A stretch of DNA of 64,000 bases. Origin: Bos javanicus (Eukaryota; Chordata; Mammalia; Artiodactyla; Bovidae). The stretch covers positions 52,340,829-52,404,828 of the forward strand of contig NC_083880.1 in assembly GCF_032452875.1 (NCBI RefSeq), given 5' to 3'. Under the pieces are notes generated by a model. It saw only the letters and a program-made list of their open reading frames with translations. It did no database searches and was not told where the DNA came from. The translations under genes were made by a program, and so were the position numbers. Shown one piece after another: positions 53,556 to 64,000 of the stretch; within the stretch, counting starts at the first letter, position 1; each line of letters opens with the position of its first letter.

Positions 53556-54280
53556 AATAGTCCTTGGAGTAGATGCAAAAAAATTTTATCATTCAACCTC
53601 CACTCATGATCAAAACTGCTAGCAAACTAGGAATAGAAGGGAATTTGACTTGATAAAGGTGAACTATCAAAACTTGACAGTAATTCTCAATGGTGGAAAC
53701 TTAGAAGCAGTTCTTTCAAAATCAGAATCCAGTCAACGGTACCAGTGAGCAGCATTTCCATATGTCATTGTCTGTGAATTCCGGCTGGTACAAATCAGAA
53801 GTTGAACATGAAGAAAGAGGTCCTATCCTCTTATTTCTGGCTTTTAGACGGAAGTGGTATCTTTGGGCTTAGAGGGCTTTACAACTTTCATATATGTTAC
53901 AAATATTTTTAAGTATGCAGTATCACATATCAGTTTTAAAACTGTATTTTGGTTAGACATTTGAAGACACAGGCCAGAAAATATGGTAAAAGCTACACCT
54001 CTTAAGTTCTTTTATTTTTAAGATGAAAATATCTGAAAGGTAATAGAGATGTTTGCACCGCAGCAAATGACTTGTCCAAAGTGAGCTGATGTACATCTAG
54101 ATCCTGACGGAACCTCACAAAATACAGCTCTTTATCCTAGGAAGAATGCAAGAATAGGATTAGGACAGCAGTCGGGGACAGTGAAGCTCACGAGATTGGG
54201 CCCTTCCTTCTCCAGGATTCTCAGGAGCTCTGCCCTTGTTGTCTCTGGGTTTTTGGCTAGGGAACCTAGGCTAGGGATTT
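53556..54280. other. Intergenic, nothing recognised
   Basis: AT-rich sequence rising to GC-rich near 54.2 kb. No gene was seen. Confidence 0.4.
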
Positions 54281-54289
54281 GGGTTAAAG

Positions 54290-55380
54290 AGATTTTGTAG
54301 TCAATGAAGCCGCCACTGTGAAGACAGTGGGCGGGAGAAGCTCCTTCCCGGCCCCAGGATCTACCCGTTCACCCACCGCCCGTTTTAGGACAGGGCCGTG
54401 AGACACGTCTCCTCCTCTTCGCTTCCGTCCCACACGCAGCCAAGTCCGACTCTTCGAAATCAGAGCTGGAGGTCTCCGCCAGGGGGCCACGCCTGGCATC
54501 TAGTCTGCAGACTATGATTCCGGGGGTGGGGGAGCGGGGGGTGAAGGTGGAGGGAAGGTGTTGATTTACGGGGATAGCTAGCACTTCCCTGCGTGGGTGC
54601 CCACAGCCCTCTGATCTCTGGCTAGGTTTGGGATTTTCTTCCCAACATCAGGCCCTTGCTCACTGCACTGCCTCCACGGTCAACGCGCCAGCTTGGAGCT
54701 CTCCAGCTGTCGCCCAGACCCCTCTCCGGTGCCCTTGAGCCTATGCGCCCCTTACCCGGCCCCTGCACCTGGGGCAACCTCCCAGAGCAACGTAGCCCCC
54801 CCCCCCTTTCTCCTCCCTTCGGGGCCCAGTCGCCCCCTCCCGCCCCTCGGCCCCGGCCCAGGCTCGTGGCCACCGACTGCGAGCACGGTCGCTCTGCTCA
54901 CCCTCTAGCGCGCGGAGCCGCGTCTGGGTAAGAGCGCCCCCTCCCGGCTCCCCGTAGCTGGTCCAGAGCGGTTCCCTGGCGCCGCCCTGACCCCTTCCAG
55001 GGATCCCTCTTTTTCCCACCAGGGTGGTCACTCACACCTCTAGCTGAAGTGGCGCCCGCAGCTTTGTGAGCTCCCTTGACACCGTCCTCTGGGACCCTCC
55101 CGCATCCTGGCCGCTCTTACTCATTGCTTCCAGGTCTTTGGGGCAGGAGAAAATCTTACCGGGCGCTCCTGCTCCTAGTCGCCCCCCAGGGTGCGTGTGT
55201 GTCGCTGTGGAACCCGTCTCACTTTCTCAAATGCAAGACCCCTCGCGGCTGACACCTCCTCCGCTCCGGTTCTTTATGCTCCACCTGATCGGATTTACTT
55301 TTCTGGCCAGGCTACAGAAGTTACTGGATCCCCACCCCTACCCCAACCCCACCTGAGCTCGCTGCGGGGTCGGGCCTCAA
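54290..55380. promoter_or_regulatory. Unassigned CpG-rich island
   Basis: The segment is G+C-rich with many CpGs and an 11-C run at 54796-54806. It lies between PCED1A (ends 45.95 kb) and TMEM239 (starts 58.87 kb) but matches neither promoter. Donor-like sites exist on plus (CTGG|GTAAGA near 54928) and minus (AGAG|GTGTGA near 55040). No conserved frame is recognised. It could drive a non-coding RNA or be an enhancer or methylated island. Confidence 0.5.
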
Positions 55381-55850
55381 AGAAGCCCTGGTGACTGAGG
55401 CCTGTGGAACAGCTTTCCTTTCTTGGCCCAAATGGAAAGGCTTAGAACTTCTTTCCAGCATGTTAATTCTCCCCAGGCTTGCATTATTAAGTGATTTAAG
55501 TCTAAACGGATGACTTTGTCTACATTTAAAGTAATTTCAAGAATTACGTTTTTCTTTCCTCTCTGCAAGGTTCCTCACTTTCCCTTTACCTGCATACTCC
55601 ATCCCATTTGCCTGACTCTAGAGTTGGCCATTCCATTCTATTTGTTTATTCTTTTTTAAAAGTGTCTGGTTTTACTGGCATGCGTTTTAAATTTGTGTGA
55701 AAAGAATTCTATTATTTCTCGTTCAGCTATTTTTCACTCAATGCTGGGATTTCAAGATCAATCTGTATAACTTCCACCCCTTCTAACTGCTGCCTCATCT
55801 CCACAGTGCTCCATTCTCAGACATATCCCTTCAACATATTCCCCCACCTG

Positions 55851-56015
55851 TAGTGCTTCTCAAACTTCTCCCAGAGTATCCTCTGGGAGTTTTGTTAAAA
55901 ATGCAGGCTCTGATTCATGACTCCTGGGGTGAGGCCTGGAACTCTACATGTGTAGCCAGTTTCCAGGTGATGCTGATACTGTTGGCTTTGGGACCACACT
56001 TTGAGGAGCAAGACC
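55851..56015 (+). mobile_element. MER5A-like hAT DNA transposon relic
   Basis: 'gtgcttctcaaacttctccc' at the left, 'ccaggtgatgctgatactg' inside and 'accacactttgagga' at the right match the short MER5A element along its length. Confidence 0.75.
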
Positions 56016-58413
56016 ATCTTGGGCCTTTGGGAGAATTTTTCTTGGGTTGCTGTGTGTCACATAGCATTTTGGGTCACAGGCTATGTGTTAATCTAATTTG
56101 ATAGGTATTGCCCATTTGGTCTCTGGTCTGCCTGTGCCACCCTACCTCACACCAGCAATACAGGAGGGTAGAAGATATTTGTTTACATGGTGAAGGGAAG
56201 AAGGCTTTCTCCTTGCTCCTGCCAAAATCCTGCTCCTCAGTGTGTCTGGTTTGGGCCAAAACCTCCTCTCTCAATTAGAATGGTTCCAAGGCTCCAGAGT
56301 GATATCCCTGGCCAACAATGCACAGCCAAGTTAGCGAGGGGCCCAAGATTGGCATCCAGGCTTCATCTCTGACAGGAGCTTAAACAATGGGCACTGAGAA
56401 GCCCTGGGGTCTTTAGTGAGGTTGTATTTCCTCCATTGCTTTCTCTTTAGTAGCCTGTCAGGCTGGACTAGGACTCAGACAACCTGACCTTACCATAGGC
56501 AAGTAGCTATCCTGTGCCTGACTTCTCATCTCTAAAATGGAATAGTGATAATAGCATAGCTACAGTTTGTGGTGTGAGGAGTCAGTCCAGGAATTTTGCC
56601 CACATACCAGATGCCCCATGGGTGCCCCAGGACAGGTATGCTTGCCTGTATTTTAACCAACAGAAAAATTAAGTTCAAGAAGGGTTAGCAATTTTTGCCA
56701 AAGCTGTGGGACTGGAAAGTGCAGTGCTGGGATTCAAGCCCAGCTTGAGCTAATACACCAGAGCCCATGCTAGCTATGACGCTTTGCCACTTCCATGGCC
56801 TGCCTTGCCCTTGCTACCAGGCCATATTTCAGGGAGAACAGGAAGGAAAAAGGAAGGAAGGACTGTGTCTCGGGTTTCAGGAGCTGATGCTGAAGGCATC
56901 TGATCAGTGGCACACAGGGTTATGAAACTCCACAGCGAATGGGTTTTAGCAAAAATGAACATGGGTTCTAGGGGCTGGTTCACAGGGCTTGAGTATTTAG
57001 GTGGCCAGAGAGGAGGCTTTTAGTTGAGGGATACAGGAGTGAGGGTTTTAGGGTGATGTATGTAGTGGGATCAAGTCTGGCTAGGAATTGGAGAGGGTCA
57101 GGGACTAAGTGGAGGCCTGGAGTGGGGTGAGGGTCAGGTGGGTGGGTCTTACCTATCATGTGTCTTACTTGTAGTGACTAATCACTCACTGTTTTGTCTG
57201 GAGGGTTGGCTGAGATGTGAAAAGCCAGCATCCTGGGCATCGAGGGATGCCACCTTCCAAGGCTCTCCTGGTGTTGTAAACAGCTTGTCGGGTTGGTTTT
57301 AGAAACCCCTGGGCTATGTTTTCCGCACTCACATGGCTGTGCAAGCCATCTCCCGGCACCAAGCCCCACCGAGCATTTCACAGTCAGAAGAGTTCAACAC
57401 CTGCATATTTTGAGATTTCATGGCATACGACCTTTTACCTCTTGTTCACACTCATCCATCCTCCGTTTACCATTGTAGGGTCCAAACTGTATCCAGGACA
57501 GAACATTTCTCTGAAGGCCTAGAGAAGCTTTCTGCTCTTTAGAGTTCCATACAATAGCTTACAATTTTCTGGTCTTTACAAAGTACTTCACACACCGATA
57601 TTATTGCCTTTGACTCACAGCAACTCCATGACAGGACCCACTTCATACCAAGGCTCAAAAGAATTAATTGGCCAAGGTCACACACTGCATAGGTGGGTGA
57701 AATGGGATTTCTTGTTTGTTTTTCCATAGCAAACCTCAGGAGTCTTAAAGAGTAAGCTCTCCCTGGGAAACTCACTGTGTTGGTTGGCTCATTTCCCAGA
57801 CTTGGGGATGTGGACGAGGCAGGAGGTAGGAAGTCTAGGGAGCGGGGAATGCTTGGGCAGAAACATCTGGAAGGTGAAAGCTGAGGTCTCATGAGGATTC
57901 TGGCTAGCCCTCTCTCAGCTACATTTCTGTCATTGAGCCCTTTCTAGAGCCTGGGCAAGTGAAAAGAGGCGGTTGGTGGGGGAAATGGTAAATACAGGTA
58001 GAAGTTGCTATGAGTCTAACGCTGAGACAGTTGAGCAGCTGCAAGAAAAAGATACTGCCAGCTGCTAAAGGGGCCCCAGTAGCATCAGCACATGCACGTG
58101 GAAACTCTTGATGGCTTGGCCACGCTCTGCTCCTGGCTGAGCCTTCTGCCCTAACATCTCTTCTCAAAATTTCTGGCCTTCCACACCAAGTACCTGCAGC
58201 ATCAGCTTGAGGGAGGTGCCCAGAGGTCAGGCCAGTCTATATCCTGCCAGTTCCAGCAATATCACCCATGTCCCGCCCAGTCCCAGCTAGAGACTGTAGG
58301 TTGGGGGCCTGCTGACACAGAAAGGCCCTGGTCCCACTGCCCTCCCTTTCCCCTGGGCCTCAGGCCCTAGGCCAGGGCTCAACAGACACAAGCAGCGGGA
58401 TGGGGTTGCCCTT
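56016..58413. other. Intergenic downstream of TMEM239
   Basis: MIR-like pieces are near 56500-56570 and 57580-57690. I found no AATAAA or ATTAAA on the minus strand within about 1 kb after the TMEM239 stop, so its 3' end is not placed. Confidence 0.45.
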
Positions 58414-58869
58414 CTATTGGTCTAAGTCCTGAGCGTTGCCTGGGTGAGACATGGAGGTGAGGAGGCCCACGAGGCTCAGTAGTGTGGAAAACAGCAGCAG
58501 GAAGGAGGCAGTGAAGAGCAGCGCAGGGAGGGCACTGAGCAGCAGCAGCAGGACAGCCGGCAGCAGATGGCGCCACACCGCAGCCGCCACGGGCCACAGG
58601 GAGCTCAGGAGGTGGGAGCCGGTGGTGAAGAGCGCGTGACACAGCATCAGGGCCAGCAGCAGGTAGAGGACCCCCTCCAGACCCCACAGCACACGCTGCA
58701 GTGGCTGCCGCCAGCCAGATGTAGTCCACCACTGGGTCCAGCTCGGGGGCACGTGACACATGCACCAGCGCACCCAGCCCTCCCGAGAGACCCAGGCTGA
58801 CCAGGGCACCGCACGCTGCGGCCCCTCACCGGCCCCGATGGCATCTGTCTCCATTCGTAGCTGCTGCAT
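58414..58869 (-). CDS. TMEM239: TMEM239, small multi-pass membrane protein
   Basis: A single coding exon of 151 residues matches mammalian TMEM239 (about 152 residues) throughout, including the ends MQQ...IGAGEGPQRAVPWSAW and ...NAQDLDQ. The function is unknown. The N-terminal 55 residues are rich in tryptophan (W23, 26, 32, 35, 44, 47, 48, 53). Hydrophobic segments are at about 61-82 and 102-137, the second long enough for two helices. An acceptor (ctccctag|GTGCACC, near 58887) 18 bp upstream of the ATG suggests a separate 5' non-coding exon. It lies 754 bp downstream of C20orf141 on the same strand. Confidence 0.92.
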   Translation of the reverse strand: MQQLRMETDAIGAGEGPQRAVPWSAWVSREGWVRWCMCHVPPSWTQWWTTSGWRQPLQRVLWGLEGVLYLLLALMLCHALFTTGSHLLSSLWPVAAAVWRHLLPAVLLLLLSALPALLFTASFLLLFSTLLSLVGLLTSMSHPGNAQDLDQ

Positions 58870-59330
58870 CGTGGTTGGTGCACCTAGGGAGAGGGCCAGG
58901 CCAGCTGCAGGAGCAGCCCTGGAGATGCCTGGGACCTCAGGGCAGGTGTGGGTGCAGAGGGATCAGGAGGGAGCAGCATGGGTGTGGTGGGGCTTTGAAC
59001 TGGGGCCTGGGTCTTACCTCCGGGCAGAGCCACCTAAGTCATGTTGCTTCCTGCCGCACCCAGGACAGCCTGGCAGCCAGAGTTGAGCCCCCACTCTCAG
59101 TGCCCCCACCCTCCCCAGAGGAGCCCTATTATGACCTGGATCAGGGTGGGGGCCAGCCAAGAGAGGGACCATTGCTGGGTGTGAGGTTTACCTGAGCCTC
59201 TCTCGTGGACCCTTCAGGCTTTAGGGGAGCCTGGTGAGCCCACAGATGTAGTCTGTCACGTTTTCTTGTGGAAAGCCCTCTTTGGAGCCCTCCCTTCCCT
59301 GCTGGCCTGTATCCAGCCCTGCTTCACTCT

Positions 59331-59336
59331 TTTAAT
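59331..59336 (-). terminator. Candidate C20orf141 polyadenylation signal
   Basis: ATTAAA on the minus strand about 290 bases after the C20orf141 stop codon. It is a weaker variant signal and the only one seen nearby. Confidence 0.35.
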
Positions 59337-59623
59337 TCTTTCAAGAGAAGTTCTCTAGAATCACAGAGGAGGCCAGAATAGCCTCCCCCAACCTACAGGT
59401 TCTGAGATGGCTCCATACCCTGCACTGGGCTCCCTGTCCCTTATCTCACATTTTACTGATGCCCTCAGACTCAGACTTAGGTATCCACTGTCCACATTGT
59501 GAGGCCAGAGGTCCCCCAAGATGCAGGCTGGGGGATAAAGGAGTATCCTCCCACCTTCCCAACCTAGGGTGGAGGAAAGGAAGCCTGAGGAAACAGCATG
59601 GCCAGTGTATTTCCGGAGGACAC

Positions 59624-60205
59624 TCAAGTCCAAGGATGAAGGCAAAAAGCAAGGGCAAGCAGGGTCAAGGGCACACCGCAGGCTCCCAGGAGCAACCCCG
59701 CGCCCAGGCACAGCAGCAACAGAGCCTCCTGGAGGCTGAGTCGTCCTGCGACTGCCACCGCGGGTGGAGCCTCCTGCTGTTCCGGACCCTCACCGGCCCC
59801 CTGACTCTGGCCTCTTGTGAGATGTGTGTGCTGTGACCAGGTGGGACCTGCAGGCCTGTGGAGAGAAAGGGCGGCAGCTGGGTTTGGGGAGGCTGATGGT
59901 TTGCTCACCTGCCCAACCTGTAGGCTGCAGTCCACTTACCGGTGGAGCATGTCGAAGGCCAGGAAGCTGACCAGTAGCAGCAGCAGCAGCAAGGCTGGGC
60001 CAGTTGTGGAAAAGATGGCCCGAATTGTCAGCCCCAGTGCCCCCAGTCCAAGGACACTATCCAGGACCTGGGCCCTGCTAGGGCCCCAGGGGGACACACA
60101 CGGACCCACTGGACTAGCTGATCCCTCCCCTGCACCCATGCCCCTGGGAGGGCCTGGGGTAGGAGAAACAGCAGCTTCGGGCCTGGGTAAGCAGAGGTGG
60201 GTCAT
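59624..60205 (-). CDS. C20orf141: C20orf141 homologue, small membrane protein
   Basis: There are two coding exons, 60205-59940 and 59855-59624, joined CG|G (arginine 89) across an 84-bp GT-AG intron. The total is 498 nt, or 165 residues, the human length as I recall. The start MTHLCLPRPE and the end AFCLHPWT match the human protein. Hydrophobic segments are at about 51-66, 70-86 and 134-161. The function is unknown; the human gene is reported mainly from testis. It is head-to-tail with TMEM239. Confidence 0.92.
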
Positions 60206-60453
60206 GGAGGAAGGTGGAGGTTACAGGAAGGACTAGTGCTGGGCGAGAGGAGGAGTGGGAGCGTGGGAGGGGGTGGTGGCAGACCTCAAGGGTAGGCTCA
60301 GGCAGTGGGGAGTTGGACTGTTTAGGAATCTCCCCCTCCTCACACGCCCACTCACCAAACCCTCCTCACCTCCTCCCACTTTGGTCAGTCATTCTGGTTG
60401 GTTGGGCAGCTGGAGCATTGTGACCTATTGCCAGGTGGGGTCCTGGGGTAAGC
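60206..60453. other. C20orf141 upstream region
   Basis: G+C-rich, CpG-poor sequence before the C20orf141 start. No TATA box was identified. Confidence 0.4.
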
Positions 60454-60478
60454 GGGGTGGGGTGGGGTGGGGTCGGGG
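60454..60478 (+). promoter_or_regulatory. G-quadruplex motif upstream of C20orf141
   Basis: Five runs of four G separated by loops of T, T, T and TC, 249 bp upstream of the C20orf141 start codon and on the non-template side for plus-strand transcription. One-base loops favour a very stable parallel quadruplex. Confidence 0.7.
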
Positions 60479-61500
60479 TTGCTAATGCTGGCCCTGGCCT
60501 CATAATTAGCTGGTGGTGTAGCCAGAAGGAGGTCTGACATTCAAGAGCTAAGACTCATCCTCTTATCTTTGCTAATTCTCCACCCAAGGGGTCTGTGGGG
60601 ATCTGAGTTGCCAGGAGGCATTGTAACCCCATCACCACCTGGGCAGCTGACCAAGAAAGGAAGAGCCACTTTCTTTATCTCACAGGTTCCCAGGACTAGG
60701 TGTCCAGGGGCAAGTCGCTCAACCTGTCTGTCCCCAGTTCTTTCCCTTGAGAGCAAGGTGATGCCTGTGGGCATTCATGTGGGGGATTATTCAGAATTTC
60801 AATCCTGGAATGCACAGATAGACTCTGCCAGGAAGCAACCTGAGGCTTTCTGGAATGGGGTAACCACATGACCTGCTAAATGGGAGTGGGGCAGGAGGGG
60901 CTGTTTAGGTGTTAGAAGCAATGTGGTTTGTGGGAGGTGTTCTGGATACTGGCATTCCAGAAATGGCACAGAGAATGTGACTGTGAGAGGGCTACAACAT
61001 AGTAACCCCAAAATTGGAGGTTAAGGTTACCCTCCAAGAATGAAATTAAGAAGAATGAACATGTATAAAGGGACTGATCTGGAAAAGAAACCTGTCTCTA
61101 ACTGGTAATCTGTAAATGGTTACAGAGGTTCCAACACATTTCAGTTTAGTGACTTGAGAGGCAAGAGTGAAAATGGGTCATAATCAAGAGAACTTAATCC
61201 TTGTTCTCATATCATATTTTGAAGGTAAACTGATGGAGGTAGGGGTAGAGGGACAGTGGCCATACAGCCCCTAGGAGAGGAGGAGACACAGCAAGCGTCT
61301 CGCTGCATATCTGTCTCCAGGGGACTCTGTTCAAAGATTCAAGCCTAGTGACCTTGACATATTTGGTGATGGTGGGCTCAACAACGATACAGCCAATGCC
61401 ACCACCCCTGGGACCTTTCATTGGTTGCGTTTTTCTGAGTCAGCCCCAAACAATAAAGCAATGCCCACAAAATTTTGAAGAAAATTATTTACAACTTAGT
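60479..61500. other. Intergenic, nothing firm
   Basis: No recognised gene or young repeat. A 69-codon minus-strand frame at 61421-61212 is noted in the findings. Confidence 0.4.
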
Positions 61501-61504
61501 AGAT

Positions 61505-61775
61505 TTGGAGAAGGCAATGGCACCCCACTCCAGAACTCTTGCCTGGAAAATCCCATGGACGGAGGAGCCTGGTAGGCTGCAGTCCATGGGGTCGCTAAGA
61601 GTTGGACACAACTGAGCGACTTCACTTTCACTTTTCCTTCATTTGGAGAAGGAAGTGGCAACCCACTCCAGTGTTCATGCCTGGAGAATCCCAGGGATGG
61701 GGGAGCCTGGTGGGCTGCCATCTATGGGGTCACACAGAGTTGGGCACGACTGAAGCGACTTAGCAGCAGCAGCAG
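61505..61775 (+). repeat. BovA2 SINE with (AGC)n tail
   Basis: A forward dimeric BovA2 starting 'ttggagaaggcaatggcacc' and ending 'tagcagcagcagcagcgg'. Confidence 0.92.
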
Positions 61776-61829
61776 CGGTAGCATATATCTGTCTACATGA
61801 TTATTAAGTATGAGGGTAAAGACATTTTT

Positions 61830-62048
61830 GGGCTTCCCTGGTGGCTCATAGGGTAAAAGCATCTGTCTACAATGCAGGAGACCTGGGTTCGATCCCTGGG
61901 TTGGGAAGATCCCCTGGAGAAGGAAATGATAACCCACTCCAGTACTCTTGCCTGGAAAATCCCATGGACTGAGAAGCCTGGTAGGCTACAGTCCATGGGG
62001 TCGCAAAGAGTCGGACACCACTGAGTGACTTCACTTCACTTCACTTCA
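61830..62048 (+). repeat. Bov-tA SINE
   Basis: A very well preserved forward Bov-tA (gggcttccctggtggctcat ... cgatccctgggttggg) ending in a 'cttcacttcacttcactt' run. Confidence 0.93.
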
Positions 62049-63911
62049 AAGACATTTTAATCCAAACAAGTTCTCAAAAACTTGACCTTGCATACACTCT
62101 TTCTTAGAAAGCTACTGGAGGATGTGCTTCAGAAAAATAATGAACTAAACTAGGAAAGAAGTGAGGCTAAACACAGGAAAGGGATGATGAGAAAGACCTG
62201 GGATGTCAGCAACGTTTCCAGATAAAGAAAGCAAGTAACCCCAGCCTAGAATCAAAAGATAGATACTCCAGGAGGGATGTCTCTAGAAGAAAATAAAACT
62301 GATTATCTGCTGTTTTTAGACATATGCAAAATATTTAGTTCATTTGGAAGCTTTGGGATTGAATTAACTAGTGTATTAAAAACCAAGCAAATGATAAAAT
62401 AATTGCTAAATCCAGGGAATACAAAAAATTGAACAATAATCATGATCATAATATAAGAACTGAATATTGAATCTAGTGATTCAGCTCTTTTGGGAGGATG
62501 GCAGGGGGAAATGTATATGTATATTTTGGTGTATGTTGAGGGGAGGGCTGGTAGGAAAGCTAAATCTTTAATTCCATAGCAGGAAATCTACAGATAAAAT
62601 CTAAACATAAAAGTCCAAAAAATATACCACAATACAAAATGAAAAGTTTAAAGTTTAGGTGGAAAAAATTCAAGAAATAGCAATAGAAAGATAAAAGTAA
62701 ATACAAGGAGAAATAAAAAACACTAAAAGTAGTTAACCTGGTAATAGGGAAGCATAGAGAAGAATCGTCTCATACAAATCTAAATGTGATGTACCTTTAA
62801 AATCATATTCTGTAGTATTTTGATTAAAATGATTTCTTTTTTTAATAGCAAATCAATATTAGTGTCCTATGGTGGAGATCAGGAATATACTCTCCCAGGA
62901 TGAATGAAATACTGATTTTCTAAAGTAATGTGGATACACTCTTGTGGCTTGAGATAAAATTTCCAGTAACAGTATCAAACACCATCAAACTCAGAAAGCT
63001 GTCTTATGCATTTTAGATGGAGTTGCTCTAGACCGCCATCTAGTGCTTCTCAGCTCACATGTATCTCCTGGGGTTGAATCCTCTGGGGATTTTTAAAAAT
63101 GCAGATCCTTGGACACACTTTGAGGACCAAGGCTCTAGAAGACATTGATGTACAGAAGAGAGATAGCTGGGGGAGGAAGTGGTGAGGGGAGAGAGGCATG
63201 TAGGAAGATGCATCTTGGTCCCGGTGGAGTCCCCATCCGCGCTCACCTGCATCGCAGGGAGAGCATGTAGTGGGGAGTGAGAGCCAGGAACAGATTAGGA
63301 AGCACAGAGAGGCAGCAGATTAGGCTACTTCTCAGTTTGTGTAACCAGAGACATAGCCTCTTCTCTTCTCTTGATACTGTTTTATTCTATCTATGTATGT
63401 GGGAGCAAGAGGACTGTATTAAGCTGTTTCCCTACCTTTAGTTCATCCAGTTAATTAGGGGCCCCCAGGAACCACATATAATCTCACTTCATCACAGCAA
63501 CCCCAAAAGGAAGACATTATTGTTCCCATTTTACAGATGAGAAAACAGAAACTCAGAGATAAAATTACTGTCTAAGGATACCCAAACAAAATGAACAGCA
63601 GAAGTGGCATGTGATATTAAGCTTGTGTGGCACCAAAGTCATCTATCATCTCTGCTTCCAGCCACCTGATCACACTAGGGAGTGTCCAGGAGAGTCCTGT
63701 AGGGAAATTAAAATGGAGGAAGTCTTGTTCAGGCTTCAGAAGCAGGAGAGCAGGCCTCTGACCTGCTTCTGACCTGCCTGGACACTGCTCAGATTCTGTG
63801 CCTACCCACAAGCACAGCAAGTCAGGCAGTACTTTAGATAAGAGAGGGAATGGTACTTCTTGAGCTCCTGGAGGTCTGGCCAACCATGCCTGAGGTTTAA
63901 CAAAAATTTTA
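62049..63911. other. Intergenic, AT-rich, towards CPXM1
   Basis: Old repeats are likely: a MER5-like piece at about 63045-63125 and a MIR core at about 63505-63560 (cccattttacagatgagaaa). No exon was seen. In human the next gene is CPXM1, which would lie beyond the window. Confidence 0.4.
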
Positions 63912-64000
63912 TGGGCTTTCCTGGCAGCTCAGATGGTAAAGACTCTGCCTGCAATGTGGGAGACCTGGGTTCAATTCCTGGGTTGGGAAGATCCCCTGGA
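63912..64000 (+). repeat. Bov-tA SINE, cut by the window end
   Basis: The tRNA-like head (gggctttcctggcagctcag ... gggttcaattcctggg) runs off the edge. Confidence 0.9.

Noticed and set aside
61857..61925. tRNA-like A and B box sequence (gacctgggttcgatccctggg)
   Set aside because: It belongs to the tRNA-derived head of a Bov-tA SINE, with no cloverleaf acceptor stem. The same applies to all similar hits in the window.

Overview
The window is nuclear DNA from a ruminant mammal, most likely a bovid. Five BovB (RTE-type) LINE fragments, more than twenty Bov-tA and BovA2 SINEs, CHR-type tRNA-derived SINEs, a bovine-type L1 3' end and a BTLTR1-like LTR all point to this. Gene content and order match human 20p13 in mirror image: (PTPRA promoter, -), VPS16 (-), PCED1A (+), TMEM239 (-), C20orf141 (-). 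In cattle this block is expected on chromosome 13. The species cannot be fixed from the sequence alone.

Layout. 1-3.2 kb: CpG island with a probable non-coding first exon of PTPRA (donor at 2084/2085). 3.2-11.3 kb: intergenic, with a BovB LINE carrying a long reverse-transcriptase frame, SINEs, and a hAT (MER1-like) transposon that ends at the VPS16 polyadenylation site. 11.3-40.6 kb: VPS16 on the minus strand, with 24 coding exons that I joined by splice sites and reading phase into an 839-residue frame. Exons 2-24 lie in 6.5 kb; exon 1 (17 codons) is 22.6 kb away across an intron full of nested transposons. 40.3-41.4 kb: CpG-rich bidirectional promoter with a CLEAR-like E-box, ETS sites and a perfect NRF1 palindrome. 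41.45-45.95 kb: PCED1A on the plus strand, 7 coding exons, 452 residues, with one GC-AG intron. 46-58 kb: repeats plus an unassigned CpG-rich island at 54.3-55.4 kb. 58.4-60.2 kb: two small membrane-protein genes, TMEM239 and C20orf141. 60.2-64 kb: intergenic, with a strong G-quadruplex motif and SINEs.

How the genes relate. VPS16 is the core subunit of the HOPS and CORVET tethers in endosome-lysosome fusion. PCED1A is a GDSL/SGNH-like predicted esterase. They are divergently transcribed, with 859 bp between their start codons, and probably share promoter elements. TMEM239 and C20orf141 are same-strand neighbours. No CRISPR array, rRNA or genuine tRNA gene was seen. I found no convincing new protein system; the most distinctive content is the dated, nested transposon structure of VPS16 intron 1 and its flanks.
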